Positions 38,066 to 47,912 of a stretch of 64,000 bases of DNA are shown here, piece by piece. Source of the DNA: Canicola haemoglobinophilus. Its GTDB lineage: Bacteria > Pseudomonadota > Gammaproteobacteria > Enterobacterales > Pasteurellaceae. The translations under genes and the position numbers were made by a program. The notes below the pieces were generated by a model that ran no database searches, had not been told where the DNA came from, and saw only the letters and a list, made by a program, of their open reading frames with translations. Location: the NCBI RefSeq assembly GCF_002015075.1, contig NZ_MUXZ01000018.1, positions 34,872 through 98,871 of the forward strand, written 5' to 3'. Position 1 is the stretch's first letter. Every line of letters begins with the position of its first letter.

Positions 38066-39121
38066 ATGAAAGAAAATAATCAAAAAGCTCGTCAAAATAA
38101 ACCGCACTTTGCAAAGAACATGACGAGTAAAAGTAATGAGCAACGAGCAAATAACAGAAGTTTTTCAGCCAAAGGCGCTTTATCTGAACATAAAAGTGCG
38201 GTTAAAAAAACACAAGTTTCTGTAAATTCAGTAAAATCATCTCACGCTAGCAATAAGCCAAAAGTGGAAGGAGAGAAACTACAAAAAGTTCTAGCAAGAG
38301 CTGGGCAAGGTTCACGCCGCGAAATTGAAGCGATGATTAGTGCGAATCGCATCAGCATTGATGGCAAAATGGCAACCTTAGGTGATCGTGTAGATGTACA
38401 TTCTGGTGTAAAAATTAGAATTGATGGGCATATTGTGAATTTAACACAAGCACAAAAAGAAGTGTGTCGAGTGTTAATGTATTACAAACCAGAAGGCGAA
38501 CTTTGCACTCGACATGACCCTGAGGGGAGAGCAACCGTTTTTGATCGTTTGCCGCGTTTAAATGGCTCTCGCTGGATTGCTGTGGGACGTTTGGATATTA
38601 ATACATCAGGATTACTTTTATTTACTACAGATGGCGAATTAGCAAATCGCTTAATGCATCCAAGCCATGAGGTTGAGCGTGAATATTCTGTGCGTGTTTT
38701 TGGTGATGTAGATGATGCAATGATTGCTCGTTTGCGTAAAGGTGTGCAATTAGAAGATGGTCCTGCTAATTTTACCAGTATTAAAGCTGTTGGTGGACAA
38801 GGTATGAACCAATGGTTTGATGTGACTTTAATGGAAGGGCGTAATCGTGAGGTTCGACGTTTGTGGGAGTCGCAAGGTATTCAAGTCAGCCGCTTAATTC
38901 GTATTCGTTATGGCAATATTAAGCTCATGAAATCTTTACCTCGTGGTGGCTGGGAAGAAATGGATTTAACTAATGTTAATTATTTGCGTGAACTTGTCGG
39001 CTTGCCAGCAGAAACTGAAAGTAAACTTGATGTAACAAAACCTCGCCGTCGACCAAAAAAGGGCCAAATTCGTAAGGCGGTTAAGCGTTATGCTGAATTG
39101 AGTAAGCGTTATAAAAAATAG
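38066..39121 (+). CDS. rluB: 23S rRNA pseudouridine2605 synthase
   Basis: RluB makes pseudouridine 2605 in helix 90 of 23S rRNA. The 351-residue protein starts at 38066 with AAAGGA upstream. It has a long basic, low-complexity N-terminal tail (about 1-75), an S4 RNA-binding domain ([20 protein letters not shown]), the catalytic [19 protein letters not shown] with the aspartate, and a basic C-terminal tail. Two exact uptake sequences in opposite orientation fall in the disordered N-terminal tail (38101 and 38194). Confidence 0.93.
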   Translation: MKENNQKARQNKPHFAKNMTSKSNEQRANNRSFSAKGALSEHKSAVKKTQVSVNSVKSSHASNKPKVEGEKLQKVLARAGQGSRREIEAMISANRISIDGKMATLGDRVDVHSGVKIRIDGHIVNLTQAQKEVCRVLMYYKPEGELCTRHDPEGRATVFDRLPRLNGSRWIAVGRLDINTSGLLLFTTDGELANRLMHPSHEVEREYSVRVFGDVDDAMIARLRKGVQLEDGPANFTSIKAVGGQGMNQWFDVTLMEGRNREVRRLWESQGIQVSRLIRIRYGNIKLMKSLPRGGWEEMDLTNVNYLRELVGLPAETESKLDVTKPRRRPKKGQIRKAVKRYAELSKRYKK

Positions 39122-39170
39122 AAAACTTATTTAAAAGCGTGAATTGGCTCACAAATTTTAATATAAGTAT

Positions 39171-39280
39171 TTGCATTATATGGCATTGTTTTCTATCCTA
39201 TGCGCACTAAAAACAAGTGCTATTACAATAGCCGACATATTTTGCTTTCCGAGTAGTGCCTCTTTTGAGGCACTTTTTTT
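39171..39280 (+). ncRNA. Candidate small RNA between rluB and the lipoprotein gene
   Basis: TTGCAT (39171-39176), a 17-base spacer and TATCCT (39194-39199) predict a start near 39206. A clean terminator ends at about 39280, giving a transcript of about 75 bases with no ORF. The terminator is 134 bases past the rluB stop, longer than usual for an mRNA end. The promoter match is moderate, so this may only be the rluB 3' end. Confidence 0.3.
39255..39280 (+). terminator. Rho-independent terminator downstream of rluB
   Basis: AGTGCCTC (39255-39262), a TTTT loop, and GAGGCACT (39267-39274), followed by a T-run. Confidence 0.9.
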
Positions 39281-39292
39281 ATATTTAGAATA

Positions 39293-40078
39293 TTATTTTT
39301 TCCAAAGATACTCAGGGTTAATAATATCTTGTATTTGTTCCCAACCAACAACCAATATTGTGTAGCCATAAGCATAAGGAAGGAGTTCGTATGGTTGGTA
39401 GACAAAGGTTATACCATTATCATCGAAATAAAATTGTTTTGAAATAGTGAAGTCTTCCTTTGCAATATAATTATCAATATTTTTTTGAATTAATATATGA
39501 TTATAGTCTTTCCAAAGTATCTCTTTTAATTTCTCTTGTTGATGTTGACTAACTATATCGTTTACTTCAATAACTTTTCTTTTATTAATATCAATATTTT
39601 GGTAATACGCATTACGAAAAGGATGAGGTCCACCATAAAAACTATAAAGAGAGTTCATAAAAGTAATGATATGATGATATTGTTCTGTATAGTATGATTC
39701 TAACTCAAAAGCAATTCCAAATGCTGAAGATTCTTTTGCTTGATTAGCTAATTCATCATAAATTTGTTGAAATTTTTTTATGAGATCTTGCTTAGTTGGA
39801 TTGTCTTTTTTAATGTTTTCTTGAGAGTCAATTAAGTTATAAGTGCTTTTGATTAGGAGTTGATCAAGCCATTCAATTCCTGTTTCAGATAGTTCACCAC
39901 GAACTGTAATTATCCCTTTTTTAGGAGATAGTTCATCAGTTGAAGCAGGATAAACGATGCTTTCTTCTTTGTTAAAAAGTGTAATAGTATTGACTTGTAA
40001 ATTTTTAATTTCCTGATCCTGACAAGCTGATAATAATGCTATTATGGCAATAGACAGAGATAATAAGATTTTTTTCAT
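39293..40078 (-). CDS. Lipoprotein with DUF3298/DUF4163-like (RsiV-type) domains
   Basis: A 261-residue lipoprotein precursor with lipobox LLSAC at residues 15-19. The middle has GIAFELESYYTEQYHHIITF and YGGPHPFRNAYYQNIDI. The end has a strand series FDDNGITFVYQPYELLPYAYG typical of DUF3298. This two-part architecture occurs in RsiV-like and PdaC-associated proteins; RsiV binds lysozyme. A lysozyme-binding role here is only a suggestion. It is divergent from the pirin gene. Composition is more AT-rich than its neighbours. Confidence 0.75.
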   Translation of the reverse strand: MKKILLSLSIAIIALLSACQDQEIKNLQVNTITLFNKEESIVYPASTDELSPKKGIITVRGELSETGIEWLDQLLIKSTYNLIDSQENIKKDNPTKQDLIKKFQQIYDELANQAKESSAFGIAFELESYYTEQYHHIITFMNSLYSFYGGPHPFRNAYYQNIDINKRKVIEVNDIVSQHQQEKLKEILWKDYNHILIQKNIDNYIAKEDFTISKQFYFDDNGITFVYQPYELLPYAYGYTILVVGWEQIQDIINPEYLWKK

Positions 40079-40291
40079 ATGGTTTTCTCTTTAGTAAGCT
40101 AAAAGTTTCGCCATTATAGAACCAGAAAAACTAAAAGCAAATTGATTTATAATACGTTTATTTCTTTATATTAGTTGAAAATTATTCAATGTGTTTCTTA
40201 TTTATTAACTATTTATCCTTCGTATAATAAGCACATACAGAGATGATAAAGACAGTTATTCATCTATTCAAAAATAACTAAGGAGTACAAT

Positions 40292-41170
40292 ATGAAGAAA
40301 GTAGCGAAAGTACATTATGCACCCGCAAAACACTGGGTTGGTAATGGTTTCCAAGTGCAATCAATGTTTAGTTATCAAGATCAAGATAAGAATTTAAGCC
40401 CATTTTTATTAATGGATTACAACCCTCCACGTTATTTTGACGGTGGTCGTAAATCAGATTTTCGTGGTGTAGGCGAACATCCGCACCGTGGTTTTGAAAC
40501 TGTGACCATTGCTTATCAAGGTGAGGTTACGCATCAAGATTCACATGGTGGTGGCGGAACTATTGGTACAGGCGATGTACAACGGATGACAGCCGGTTCT
40601 GGTTTAATGCATCAGGAATTCCATTCAGAACGTTTTTCACAAGAAGGTGGAATGTTTGAAATGGTGCAACTTTGGGTTAATTTGCCAGCAAAAGACAAAA
40701 TGACGGCGCCAAAATATCAAGCGATTAAATCGCAAGATATTCCAGTTGTAAATCTACCAGATGAAGTTGGAAGTGCTCGTATTATTGCGGGGGAATTGAA
40801 TAATACACAAGGATCAGCTTCCACATTTACACCTATCAATATGTGGGACGTGGTAATGAATGGGGGTAAAAGTGCGGTCTTTTCTGTGCCAGAAAATCAT
40901 AATCTGATTATTTTGGTTTTAGATGGCACAGTACAGATTAATGATGAAGATATTGCTCGCCGTGGAGAATTAATTACTTTTGAGCGAGGTGGTGTAGATG
41001 TGCAAATTGAGTCGAATAACGAGTCTAAGTTATTAATCCTAACAGGAGAACCAATTGATGAGCCTATTGTTGGATATGGTCCGTTTGTGATGAATACTGA
41101 GTCTGAAATCTTGCAGGCAATGTATGATGTACAAAATGGTAAGTTTGGACAAATTGCACAAAATGCTTAA
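40292..41170 (+). CDS. Pirin family protein
   Basis: A 292-residue bicupin. The N-terminal cupin holds the metal site in GEHPHRGFETVTIAYQGE and SGLMHQEFHSE (three histidines and a glutamate), and the family PMVQLWVNLP-like segment is present as MVQLWVNLPAKDK. Bacterial pirins include quercetinase-like and redox-related proteins, and the substrate cannot be told. AAGGAG lies 7 bases before the ATG. It is monocistronic, with a strong terminator. An exact uptake sequence lies at 40870-40878. Confidence 0.92.
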   Translation: MKKVAKVHYAPAKHWVGNGFQVQSMFSYQDQDKNLSPFLLMDYNPPRYFDGGRKSDFRGVGEHPHRGFETVTIAYQGEVTHQDSHGGGGTIGTGDVQRMTAGSGLMHQEFHSERFSQEGGMFEMVQLWVNLPAKDKMTAPKYQAIKSQDIPVVNLPDEVGSARIIAGELNNTQGSASTFTPINMWDVVMNGGKSAVFSVPENHNLIILVLDGTVQINDEDIARRGELITFERGGVDVQIESNNESKLLILTGEPIDEPIVGYGPFVMNTESEILQAMYDVQNGKFGQIAQNA

Positions 41171-41173
41171 AGC

Positions 41174-41204
41174 AAAATGTCGGGTGTGAGCCCGACATTT
41201 TTGT
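41174..41204 (+). terminator. Terminator between pirin and prs
   Basis: AAATGTCGGG (41175-41184), a TGTGAG loop, and CCCGACATTT (41191-41200), flanked by A and T runs. It may work in both directions. Confidence 0.92.
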
Positions 41205-41217
41205 TAGTTCAACTTTA

Positions 41218-42165
41218 CTAACTGAACATAGCAGAAATAGATTCTTCGTTACTAATACGGCGAATAGCTTCAGCTAACATTCCAGATAAGGTTAATACTC
41301 GCACTTTACCTAATGCTTTGATTTCAGGTGTAAGTGGAATAGTATCTGTTACAACAACTTCATCTAATACATCATTTGCTAAATTTTTTGCTGCAGCACC
41401 AGAGAATACCGCATGAGTTGCATAAGCAAAGACACGTTTTGCGCCACGTTCTTTTAATGCTTCAGCTGCTTTGCATAATGTACCACCAGTATCGATCATA
41501 TCATCCACTAAAATACAATCACGACCTGCAACGTCCCCAATAATATGCATAACTTGTGCAACATTGGCTTTAGGACGGCGTTTGTCAATAATAGCCATAT
41601 CTGTATCATTAAGTAATTTTGCGATTGCACGAGCGCGAACTACACCGCCAATATCTGGAGAAACAACCATTGGGTTTTCTAGATCTGTTTTCTTCAACAT
41701 ATCATGAATAAGTACTGGTGAACCAAACACGTTATCTACTGGTACATCAAAGAAACCTTGGATTTGTTCAGCATGTAGATCACAAGTGAGAACACGATCC
41801 ACGCCTACGCTTGATAGGAAATCTGCCACTACTTTTGCAGTAATTGGTACACGAGCAGAACGCACACGGCGATCTTGACGAGCGTAGCCAAAATAAGGAA
41901 TTACCGCTGTAATGCGCCCCGCTGATGCTCGTCTTAGCGCATCAACCATAACGACTAACTCCATGAGATTGTCGTTTGTTGGTGCGCAGGTAGATTGAAT
42001 AATAAAAACGTCACAACCACGTACATTTTCATTGATTTGAACTTGAATTTCCCCGTCACTGAAACGACCCACAGTTGCGTCACCTAAAGAAATGTATAGG
42101 CGTTCAGAAATTCGTTTTGCTAGTTCAGGCGTTGCATTCCCAGCGAAAAGTTTAATGTCAGGCAT
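41218..42165 (-). CDS. prs: Ribose-phosphate pyrophosphokinase
   Basis: Makes PRPP from ribose 5-phosphate and ATP for nucleotides, histidine and NAD. The 315-residue protein starts [19 protein letters not shown] and has [16 protein letters not shown] (ATP loop), the [11 protein letters not shown] motif and the PRPP-binding [15 protein letters not shown]. It is third in the lolB-ispE-prs order on the minus strand, conserved in gamma-proteobacteria. The 29-base gap to ispE suggests one transcript. Confidence 0.97.
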   Translation of the reverse strand: MPDIKLFAGNATPELAKRISERLYISLGDATVGRFSDGEIQVQINENVRGCDVFIIQSTCAPTNDNLMELVVMVDALRRASAGRITAVIPYFGYARQDRRVRSARVPITAKVVADFLSSVGVDRVLTCDLHAEQIQGFFDVPVDNVFGSPVLIHDMLKKTDLENPMVVSPDIGGVVRARAIAKLLNDTDMAIIDKRRPKANVAQVMHIIGDVAGRDCILVDDMIDTGGTLCKAAEALKERGAKRVFAYATHAVFSGAAAKNLANDVLDEVVVTDTIPLTPEIKALGKVRVLTLSGMLAEAIRRISNEESISAMFS

Positions 42166-42194
42166 TGTAAATTTAACCTCTGGAGTTTGGATTG

Positions 42195-43115
42195 TTAGGA
42201 AGATAAAGAATTTTGTTCTTGTTGCGATAAATATTTGAGCATTTGATGTAATGGCGAAATATTTTTTCCTTGAGCAACAAAACCAAAGTATTTTTCAGGT
42301 TTATCAAGAAATGCAGATTGTGCCGCTTGTTCGTTATCAAATTCAGCGAAAACACAAGCTCCAGTTCCTGTTAATCTAGCCAGCGCATATTTTAACAACC
42401 AGCTAAGGACTTCTTCAACCTCTGAATAATGATTTAAAACAACTTTTTCGCAATCGTTTTCATATTTTGTCGTTAATAACTCTTTTAAAGAACGTTTTGC
42501 TGTATTGCGAGGTAAGTTAGGATCTTTAAATACAACAGCTGTGGAGATTGAGGTTTCGGGTTTTAAGACTAAAAACCACTTTTCAGGCGGCTGGCAAAAG
42601 GTCAGTTTTTCACCAACACCTTCAGCAAAAGCAGCTTGTCCATGGACAAAAATTGGCACATCAGCGCCAAGCTGTAGCCCTAATTCAGCAAGCTCGGAAA
42701 GTGACAGCTGAGTATTCCATAAATAATTGAGGGCAACTAAGGTCGTAGCGGCATTTGATGAGCCACCACCAACACCACCACCCATTGGCAATATTTTGTC
42801 TAAATGTAAATCTGCGCCTAGCGTACAACCTGTTTTCTGTTGTAATAATTTTGCTGCTCGATAAATTAAATTATCTTCCGTTTTTAGATGAGGTATTTCA
42901 GGCGTTAGGATGATTTCTCCGTCACTACGAACATCAATACTCAACCAATCGCCGAAATCTAAAAATTGAAATAGAGTTTGTAATTCGTGATAACCATCGG
43001 GGCGTTGAGCGTTTATGTATAGAAATAAGTTCAGCTTTGCAGGACAAGGGAAACGCCATTTTTTCCCTTGTTGTTTTGATGATAAAAGTGCGGTGGAAAA
43101 TTGATAGTTTTTCAT
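42195..43115 (-). CDS. ispE: 4-diphosphocytidyl-2-C-methyl-D-erythritol kinase
   Basis: IspE phosphorylates CDP-ME in the MEP pathway; Dxr of the same pathway is at 11.0 kb. The 306-residue GHMP kinase has the substrate loop [20 protein letters not shown], the ATP loop [17 protein letters not shown] and the C-terminal [12 protein letters not shown]. Its start shares one base with the lolB stop (TAATG). The first 20 residues ([20 protein letters not shown]) extend beyond the usual start and contain a codon-embedded uptake sequence (43086-43094). Confidence 0.95.
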   Translation of the reverse strand: MKNYQFSTALLSSKQQGKKWRFPCPAKLNLFLYINAQRPDGYHELQTLFQFLDFGDWLSIDVRSDGEIILTPEIPHLKTEDNLIYRAAKLLQQKTGCTLGADLHLDKILPMGGGVGGGSSNAATTLVALNYLWNTQLSLSELAELGLQLGADVPIFVHGQAAFAEGVGEKLTFCQPPEKWFLVLKPETSISTAVVFKDPNLPRNTAKRSLKELLTTKYENDCEKVVLNHYSEVEEVLSWLLKYALARLTGTGACVFAEFDNEQAAQSAFLDKPEKYFGFVAQGKNISPLHQMLKYLSQQEQNSLSS

Positions 43116-43744
43116 TAATATTTCCAGTTATCTATTCTGACTTTTAAAGTCTGTTGATGACTTTTGAGTAATATATCTTTTGGTAATGGAATTTTTTGCT
43201 CTGTGTGGTAGTTGAGATAATCCGCTGTCCAAACATCGCCTTCTACAGAATAGCTAAAACTGGCTAAAAGATGATTTATTCCCACTTGATAATCAGCCTT
43301 TTCATCAGGTTGGCCTTTTAACCAGTTTCCTAATTGTTGTAATGGAATATCTGTGCCAATGATTTCTCGCAATAAATTTTTGGCATCGCTAGCTGAACGC
43401 TGATTACCTTTATGATCTGAAATCGTGATGCCGAAAGGAGACATTTCAAATTTAAGAGTTGAGCTACTTATGGTAGAAGAAAGTAGTAAAGAATAGGATT
43501 GTGGACTTTGGTATTGCCAAGTAAAGCGAGTAGAAAATCGCTCTTTATTGCTAATGTAACCGAGTTGTCCAGTTGTTTGATATTGTTTTATTTGTTTAAG
43601 TTGTTGTAGATGTTGTAACCACGTTGCATCATTTTTTTCTATATACTGAATATTTTGTGGACGCTCGCTAGCAATATCTAAAGTACAAGCACTTAGTAAG
43701 GCGCTTAAAATAAGAATGGAAAGGCGTTTTTGATATGGTTTCAT
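43115..43744 (-). CDS. lolB: Outer-membrane lipoprotein receptor LolB
   Basis: LolB receives lipoproteins from LolA and inserts them into the outer membrane. The 209-residue precursor has lipobox LLSAC at about residues 16-20 and the unclosed-barrel fold, with [26 protein letters not shown] strands. The [21 protein letters not shown] ending is also typical. It is upstream of ispE and prs, as in E. coli. Confidence 0.92.
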   Translation of the reverse strand: MKPYQKRLSILILSALLSACTLDIASERPQNIQYIEKNDATWLQHLQQLKQIKQYQTTGQLGYISNKERFSTRFTWQYQSPQSYSLLLSSTISSSTLKFEMSPFGITISDHKGNQRSASDAKNLLREIIGTDIPLQQLGNWLKGQPDEKADYQVGINHLLASFSYSVEGDVWTADYLNYHTEQKIPLPKDILLKSHQQTLKVRIDNWKY

Positions 43745-43825
43745 AAGTTATTAGATGATAAAAAAGTCGCAGTATTCTAAGGCTTTGCATAAGATTAGTA
43801 AAGATACAAAAGTTTGCAAAATGTA

Positions 43826-43834
43826 ACCGCACTT
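43826..43834 (-). repeat. Uptake signal sequence, intergenic
   Basis: Exact reverse core ACCGCACTT between the divergent lolB and DUF945 genes. Confidence 0.88.
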
Positions 43835-43915
43835 TGATTTGGTAATGAACTGTGCTAATTTAGCCAGCAGAGTTTATCTCTTCATTTTTACAATTATCAC
43901 TTTTAAGGAAATACG

Positions 43916-45325
43916 ATGAAAAAATCACAAATTTCAATAGCTATTTTGGGGGTATTAGGTGCTGTTTGGGCGGGCAGTACTTGGTACACAGGAAAAGTAG
44001 CAGAGCAAGAATACCTAAAATATGTAGAGAACGTTAATCAGAAATTAGCGACTCAAGCAACATCACCTAACTTTCATGTGGCGATTAATGATTTACAATT
44101 TAAACGTGGCTTTTTTAGCTCTGATATTTCTTATAAGGTAAATTTAGATATAAATGAAAAACAATATGAGATTCCTTTTAAAGAGAAGTTTTATCATGGT
44201 CCTATTACCTTAAATGATTTTTCTTTAGCTCTTTTTTCCTCTAAAGCGGAGATGGTCAAAAATGAGCTTACATCTTCTTGGTTTAAAGATGATAAAACAA
44301 ACCCATTACAAATTACTTATGCTTTAGGCTATGACAAAAGAATTCGCAGTAAAGCGAAGTCTGATGTGGCTGTGAAAACAGAAAAAATGTTAGTTGATTG
44401 GGCTATAAATAGCACATTTAACTCTGATGATATGGACGGATTTGGTCAAGGTGAACTTCACCTTAATGAAATGTCAATGACAGGCTTATCTGGCGATCAA
44501 ATTGTAGTGAAATTAAAAGATGGCTCCATTCATGCTGATTTACAGCCTATCGAAAATCTAGCGCATTTATTTAAGGGAACCTATTCTATTAATGTCAAAG
44601 ATATAGATATTTCGAGCCTGAAAAAGCAAGATCTTAAAGTCAAGCTGAAAAATCTAAACAATACGGTGACTATGGCAGAAAAAGAGGGATTTGTTGATAT
44701 TGGGGTGAGTTATAAACTTGATGATCTTCTTTGGGCTGGGCAATCTTTCTTTGGTGGCGAATTAAGCACTCAGTTTAATCATGTTAATGCTCTTGCCTTA
44801 AACAATCTTCTCGTTATTTCACAAAACATGACTGCTACAGGCAATACTCATTTGCAAGATGAGCTAGCGATCCAAGAAGCTAAAGAGATTTTAAATGATG
44901 CACCAGAAATTAAAGTTTCCCCTTTAATGTTAAGTAATTCAAAAGGTAAAATTTCAGCTAATTTAGATCTTGCGTTCGTTCATGATGTAGAAAAAGTTGC
45001 TGCATCTCAGACTATTTTGGGGTTATTTAATAGACTTTCTGCAAATATAGAATTAGATAAAGCTGTGATTAAGGAATTTATTCGTTTGATTCAGTTACAA
45101 AAACTACAAAATAATGAAATGGCAGAACAGATCGCTGAGAAAACAGTCAATGAATTATATTTTCAAGCTATCGGCTCCAACGCATTTGTTGTTAATGGCG
45201 ATAAATTAACTTTAACCATGAATTTGGAAGATAATAAGCTAAAATTTAATGACAAATTCTTCACGGATGAAGAGATCCGATTCTTGCTTATGTTGAGCGG
45301 TATAGGCTATAAATTAGGCTACTAA
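43916..45325 (+). CDS. YdgA-like DUF945 protein
   Basis: A 469-residue protein with an N-terminal membrane anchor or signal (SQISIAILGVLGAVWAGSTW) followed by TGKVAEQEYLKYVENVNQKL, the typical DUF945/YdgA start. A long periplasmic beta-rich region follows, rich in lysine and asparagine. E. coli YdgA is a mainly uncharacterised envelope protein. AAGGAA lies 8 bases before the ATG. It is monocistronic, with a very strong terminator. Confidence 0.85.
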   Translation: MKKSQISIAILGVLGAVWAGSTWYTGKVAEQEYLKYVENVNQKLATQATSPNFHVAINDLQFKRGFFSSDISYKVNLDINEKQYEIPFKEKFYHGPITLNDFSLALFSSKAEMVKNELTSSWFKDDKTNPLQITYALGYDKRIRSKAKSDVAVKTEKMLVDWAINSTFNSDDMDGFGQGELHLNEMSMTGLSGDQIVVKLKDGSIHADLQPIENLAHLFKGTYSINVKDIDISSLKKQDLKVKLKNLNNTVTMAEKEGFVDIGVSYKLDDLLWAGQSFFGGELSTQFNHVNALALNNLLVISQNMTATGNTHLQDELAIQEAKEILNDAPEIKVSPLMLSNSKGKISANLDLAFVHDVEKVAASQTILGLFNRLSANIELDKAVIKEFIRLIQLQKLQNNEMAEQIAEKTVNELYFQAIGSNAFVVNGDKLTLTMNLEDNKLKFNDKFFTDEEIRFLLMLSGIGYKLGY

Positions 45326-45333
45326 TTGAGATG

Positions 45334-45368
45334 AAAATTGGCAGATGTTGATCATCTGCCAATTTTTT
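45334..45368 (+). terminator. Bidirectional terminator between the DUF945 gene and dacB
   Basis: AAAATTGGCAGATG (45334-45347), a TTGAT loop, and CATCTGCCAATTTT (45353-45366). The stem is 14 bp and perfect, and it touches the dacB stop. Confidence 0.95.
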
Positions 45369-46806
45369 ACTCTTGATAAAGATGATTATAAATTGAATTT
45401 TCAAATTGAACTAAAGGCGCTCGCTTGACCTTGTTTTCATTGTTTCCAGTAGAGTATCCATTGATAAACTGCACAAAAGCAATTTTTTCCCCTCTTTCAT
45501 TTGTGATAAATCCAGCCAAGTTATAAACATTTTTTAACGCCCCTGTTTTAGCGATTATATTTTTCATTAGTGGTTCTTTAATCATGGAACCACGACCACT
45601 TAAAGTTCCATCGACACCCGCAATAGGAAAGGTTTCCAATAAACCTAATTGTGCTTCATGTTTTGCGATGTATTCCAGTGCTTGTAGCATGATTTGTGGC
45701 GTAATGAGATTATGGCGAGATAAGCCTGAACCATCCGCAATATTGGCATTATTGAATTTTATACCTGCTTTTGACTGTAAAATGTGCATTAGAGTCATTG
45801 CACCTAGTTGGAAAGTTGCTGGTCGTTTGTAATATTGGTAGGCGATTGTACGAAATAACGCATCTGCAATTTGATTATCTGATTTTTTCATCATTTTTTT
45901 TAATAAATCAGGTAATGGCTTAGATAAATGTTGCGCTAATAAAATCCCTTTTGATGATGAATGCGGTTGCTGGATATTACCGCTAAATTGAATACCAAGG
46001 CGAGTCAGTTGACGTGAAATAATAGCAGCAGCATAAGCGTTAGGATCTTGTACCGCAAAGCTAAGACCGAAAGGTTTTGTTTGGCGAGATAAACAACCTT
46101 TAATTTGATAGCGATTATTATCATGCACAACAGCATCTAACGTACAATAAGGACTTTCTTCTTTGCTGGCTATACGAACTTGACCAAATACTTGCACAGG
46201 ATATTGTGCTGGTATATTAAATTTAACTAATTCTCCCGCCGCTTGTGTTGCATCTAAATCTACATAAAAGCAGTTATTGTCTATATTTACCGCAGCTGGT
46301 GGGGAATTGAAACACATGGTTAAATCATTCCAAATCCAGCCTAAACCACGATCATGGCCAGCAAAAACTGAAGTATCCAAAATAAGATTACCAGTTATTT
46401 TGCTAACTCCTTTTTGTTTGAGTTGAGCAAGCAAATTATAGAGCTGTCCGCTGGTTAAATCTGGATCGCCAGTGAATTTTACAATCAGATCGCCTTTTAA
46501 TTGTGAGTTTTCTATTTTTCCATTGGTAAGTAAACTCGTTTCAAATTTAAACTGATCACCAAGCGTGAGTTTAGCAGCAAGTGCGGTCAGAACTTTTTGT
46601 GTACTAGCTGGCAGCATAAGTGAGTGAGCATTGAATTCAGCTGAAATTCGATTAGTATGCAAATTTTTGGCAATAAAGCCAAGTTGAGCACCTTCAGGTA
46701 AATGACCAGAGAGCGCTGTCATATCAACTTGAGCAAGATTATATTGCGAGATAGATAAGCTAAGGGTTAAAAGACCGAGTTTAAATTTAGAAATAAGTTT
46801 ACACAT
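45367..46806 (-). CDS. dacB: D-alanyl-D-alanine carboxypeptidase/endopeptidase PBP4
   Basis: PBP4 cleaves cross-links and stem peptides of peptidoglycan in the periplasm. The 479-residue protein from ATG 46806 has a signal peptide (LISKFKLGLLTLSLSISQYN), the SxxK serine and lysine S68/K71 in LPASTQKVL, the SDN triad in KKSDNQIADALF and the KTG box in IAKTGALKN. The upstream 66 codons of the open frame overlap the greA promoter and look non-coding. It is divergent from greA, as in E. coli. Confidence 0.95.
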   Translation of the reverse strand: MCKLISKFKLGLLTLSLSISQYNLAQVDMTALSGHLPEGAQLGFIAKNLHTNRISAEFNAHSLMLPASTQKVLTALAAKLTLGDQFKFETSLLTNGKIENSQLKGDLIVKFTGDPDLTSGQLYNLLAQLKQKGVSKITGNLILDTSVFAGHDRGLGWIWNDLTMCFNSPPAAVNIDNNCFYVDLDATQAAGELVKFNIPAQYPVQVFGQVRIASKEESPYCTLDAVVHDNNRYQIKGCLSRQTKPFGLSFAVQDPNAYAAAIISRQLTRLGIQFSGNIQQPHSSSKGILLAQHLSKPLPDLLKKMMKKSDNQIADALFRTIAYQYYKRPATFQLGAMTLMHILQSKAGIKFNNANIADGSGLSRHNLITPQIMLQALEYIAKHEAQLGLLETFPIAGVDGTLSGRGSMIKEPLMKNIIAKTGALKNVYNLAGFITNERGEKIAFVQFINGYSTGNNENKVKRAPLVQFENSIYNHLYQE

Positions 46807-46965
46807 AATGCGGATTGTAGTTGCTATTTTTTTTAAGACGAACAATAATAGTGCGGTGATATGCAAGAGTAAATGACTTTTGTGAGAATATTTTTTATAA
46901 ACTACGATATGGTTATTATTTCCATATCGTAGTTTTGTTTTACTTAAAAAAGGAAGTATAAAGCA

Positions 46966-47442
46966 ATGAAACAAATTCCAATGACTGTGCGTGGCGCAGA
47001 ACAATTAAGAGAAGAATTAGATTTTTTAAAGAATGTACGCCGTCCAGAGATTATTAAAGCAATTGCTGAAGCGCGCGAACATGGCGATTTAAAAGAAAAT
47101 GCAGAATATCATGCTGCTCGTGAACAACAGGGTTTCTGTGAAGGACGTATCCAAGAAATCGAAGGCAAATTAGCAAATTGCCAAATTATTGATGTCACTA
47201 AATTACCTAACAATGGCAAAGTAATTTTTGGTGCAACAGTGGTATTACTCAATACAGATACTGATGAAGAAGTATCTTATCAAATTGTTGGAGATGATGA
47301 GGCTGACATTAAAGCTGGTCTAATTTCTGTGAATTCACCCATTGCTCGTGGTTTAATTGGTAAAGAAGTTGATGATACCGTTGTTATCGCTACACCAGGT
47401 GGCAAAGTTGAATTTGAGATTATCGAAGTAGAATATAAATAG
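46966..47442 (+). CDS. greA: Transcription elongation factor GreA
   Basis: GreA rescues backtracked RNA polymerase by stimulating transcript cleavage. The 158-residue protein has the N-terminal coiled coil with the acidic tip: [20 protein letters not shown] (the two acidic residues that enter the secondary channel), then a C-terminal FKBP-like domain ([18 protein letters not shown]). AAAGGAAG lies before the ATG. It is divergent from dacB. Confidence 0.97.
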   Translation: MKQIPMTVRGAEQLREELDFLKNVRRPEIIKAIAEAREHGDLKENAEYHAAREQQGFCEGRIQEIEGKLANCQIIDVTKLPNNGKVIFGATVVLLNTDTDEEVSYQIVGDDEADIKAGLISVNSPIARGLIGKEVDDTVVIATPGGKVEFEIIEVEYK

Positions 47443-47461
47443 GGTAGAGGTTTAACAGATA

Positions 47462-47486
47462 AAAATGGGCTTAAGAGCCCATTTTA
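47462..47486 (+). terminator. Terminator between greA and yhbY
   Basis: AAAATGGGCT (47462-47471), a TAAG loop, and AGCCCATTTT (47476-47485). The stem is perfect, with A and T flanks. Confidence 0.9.
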
Positions 47487-47497
47487 TTTGCTGTAAT

Positions 47498-47794
47498 TTA
47501 TTTACGAGGCAATTGAATTTTTGGTTCATCACTTGGACGATAAAGCACAAGAATATGACCTATAGTTTGTACCGCATTTGCTTGAGTTTCACGTACAATT
47601 GCATCAATAATCAATTGCTTGGTTTCACGTTCTGCACCAGAAATTTTCACTTTGATTAATTCATGGTGATTTAATGCGTTGTCAATTTCAGCTAAAACCC
47701 CTTCTGTTAAACCATTAGCACCTAGCATGACCACAGGACTTAAATGATGTGCTAAACCTTTTAGAAATTGTTTTTGTTTTGTCGATAATGTCAT
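47498..47794 (-). CDS. yhbY: CRM-domain ribosome assembly protein YhbY
   Basis: A 98-residue CRM-domain RNA-binding protein associated with 50S precursors. It opens with LSTKQKQFLKGLAHHLSPVV and has the GANGLTEGVLAEIDNALNHH loop, then HELIKVKISG. It is divergent from rlmE, the conserved yhbY-rlmE-ftsH neighbourhood. GGAT lies before the start. Confidence 0.94.
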   Translation of the reverse strand: MTLSTKQKQFLKGLAHHLSPVVMLGANGLTEGVLAEIDNALNHHELIKVKISGAERETKQLIIDAIVRETQANAVQTIGHILVLYRPSDEPKIQLPRK

Positions 47795-47819
47795 TGGTTA
47801 TTTATCCTACATAATGAAA

Positions 47820-47828
47820 AAGTGCGGT
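47820..47828 (+). repeat. Uptake signal sequence, intergenic
   Basis: Exact AAGTGCGGT core followed by CAATTTTATAAAA, between yhbY and rlmE. Confidence 0.88.
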
Positions 47829-47912
47829 CAATTTTATAAAAATAGTTAAATTGACTTGAACTGGAAGATTTTAACCTTATATTGAGCAAACCGCTACAAA
47901 ATTTAGAAAATT

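Noticed and set aside
46807..47004. 66-codon N-terminal extension of dacB
   Set aside because: It crosses the greA start region and precedes a good signal peptide; length and family place the start at 46806.
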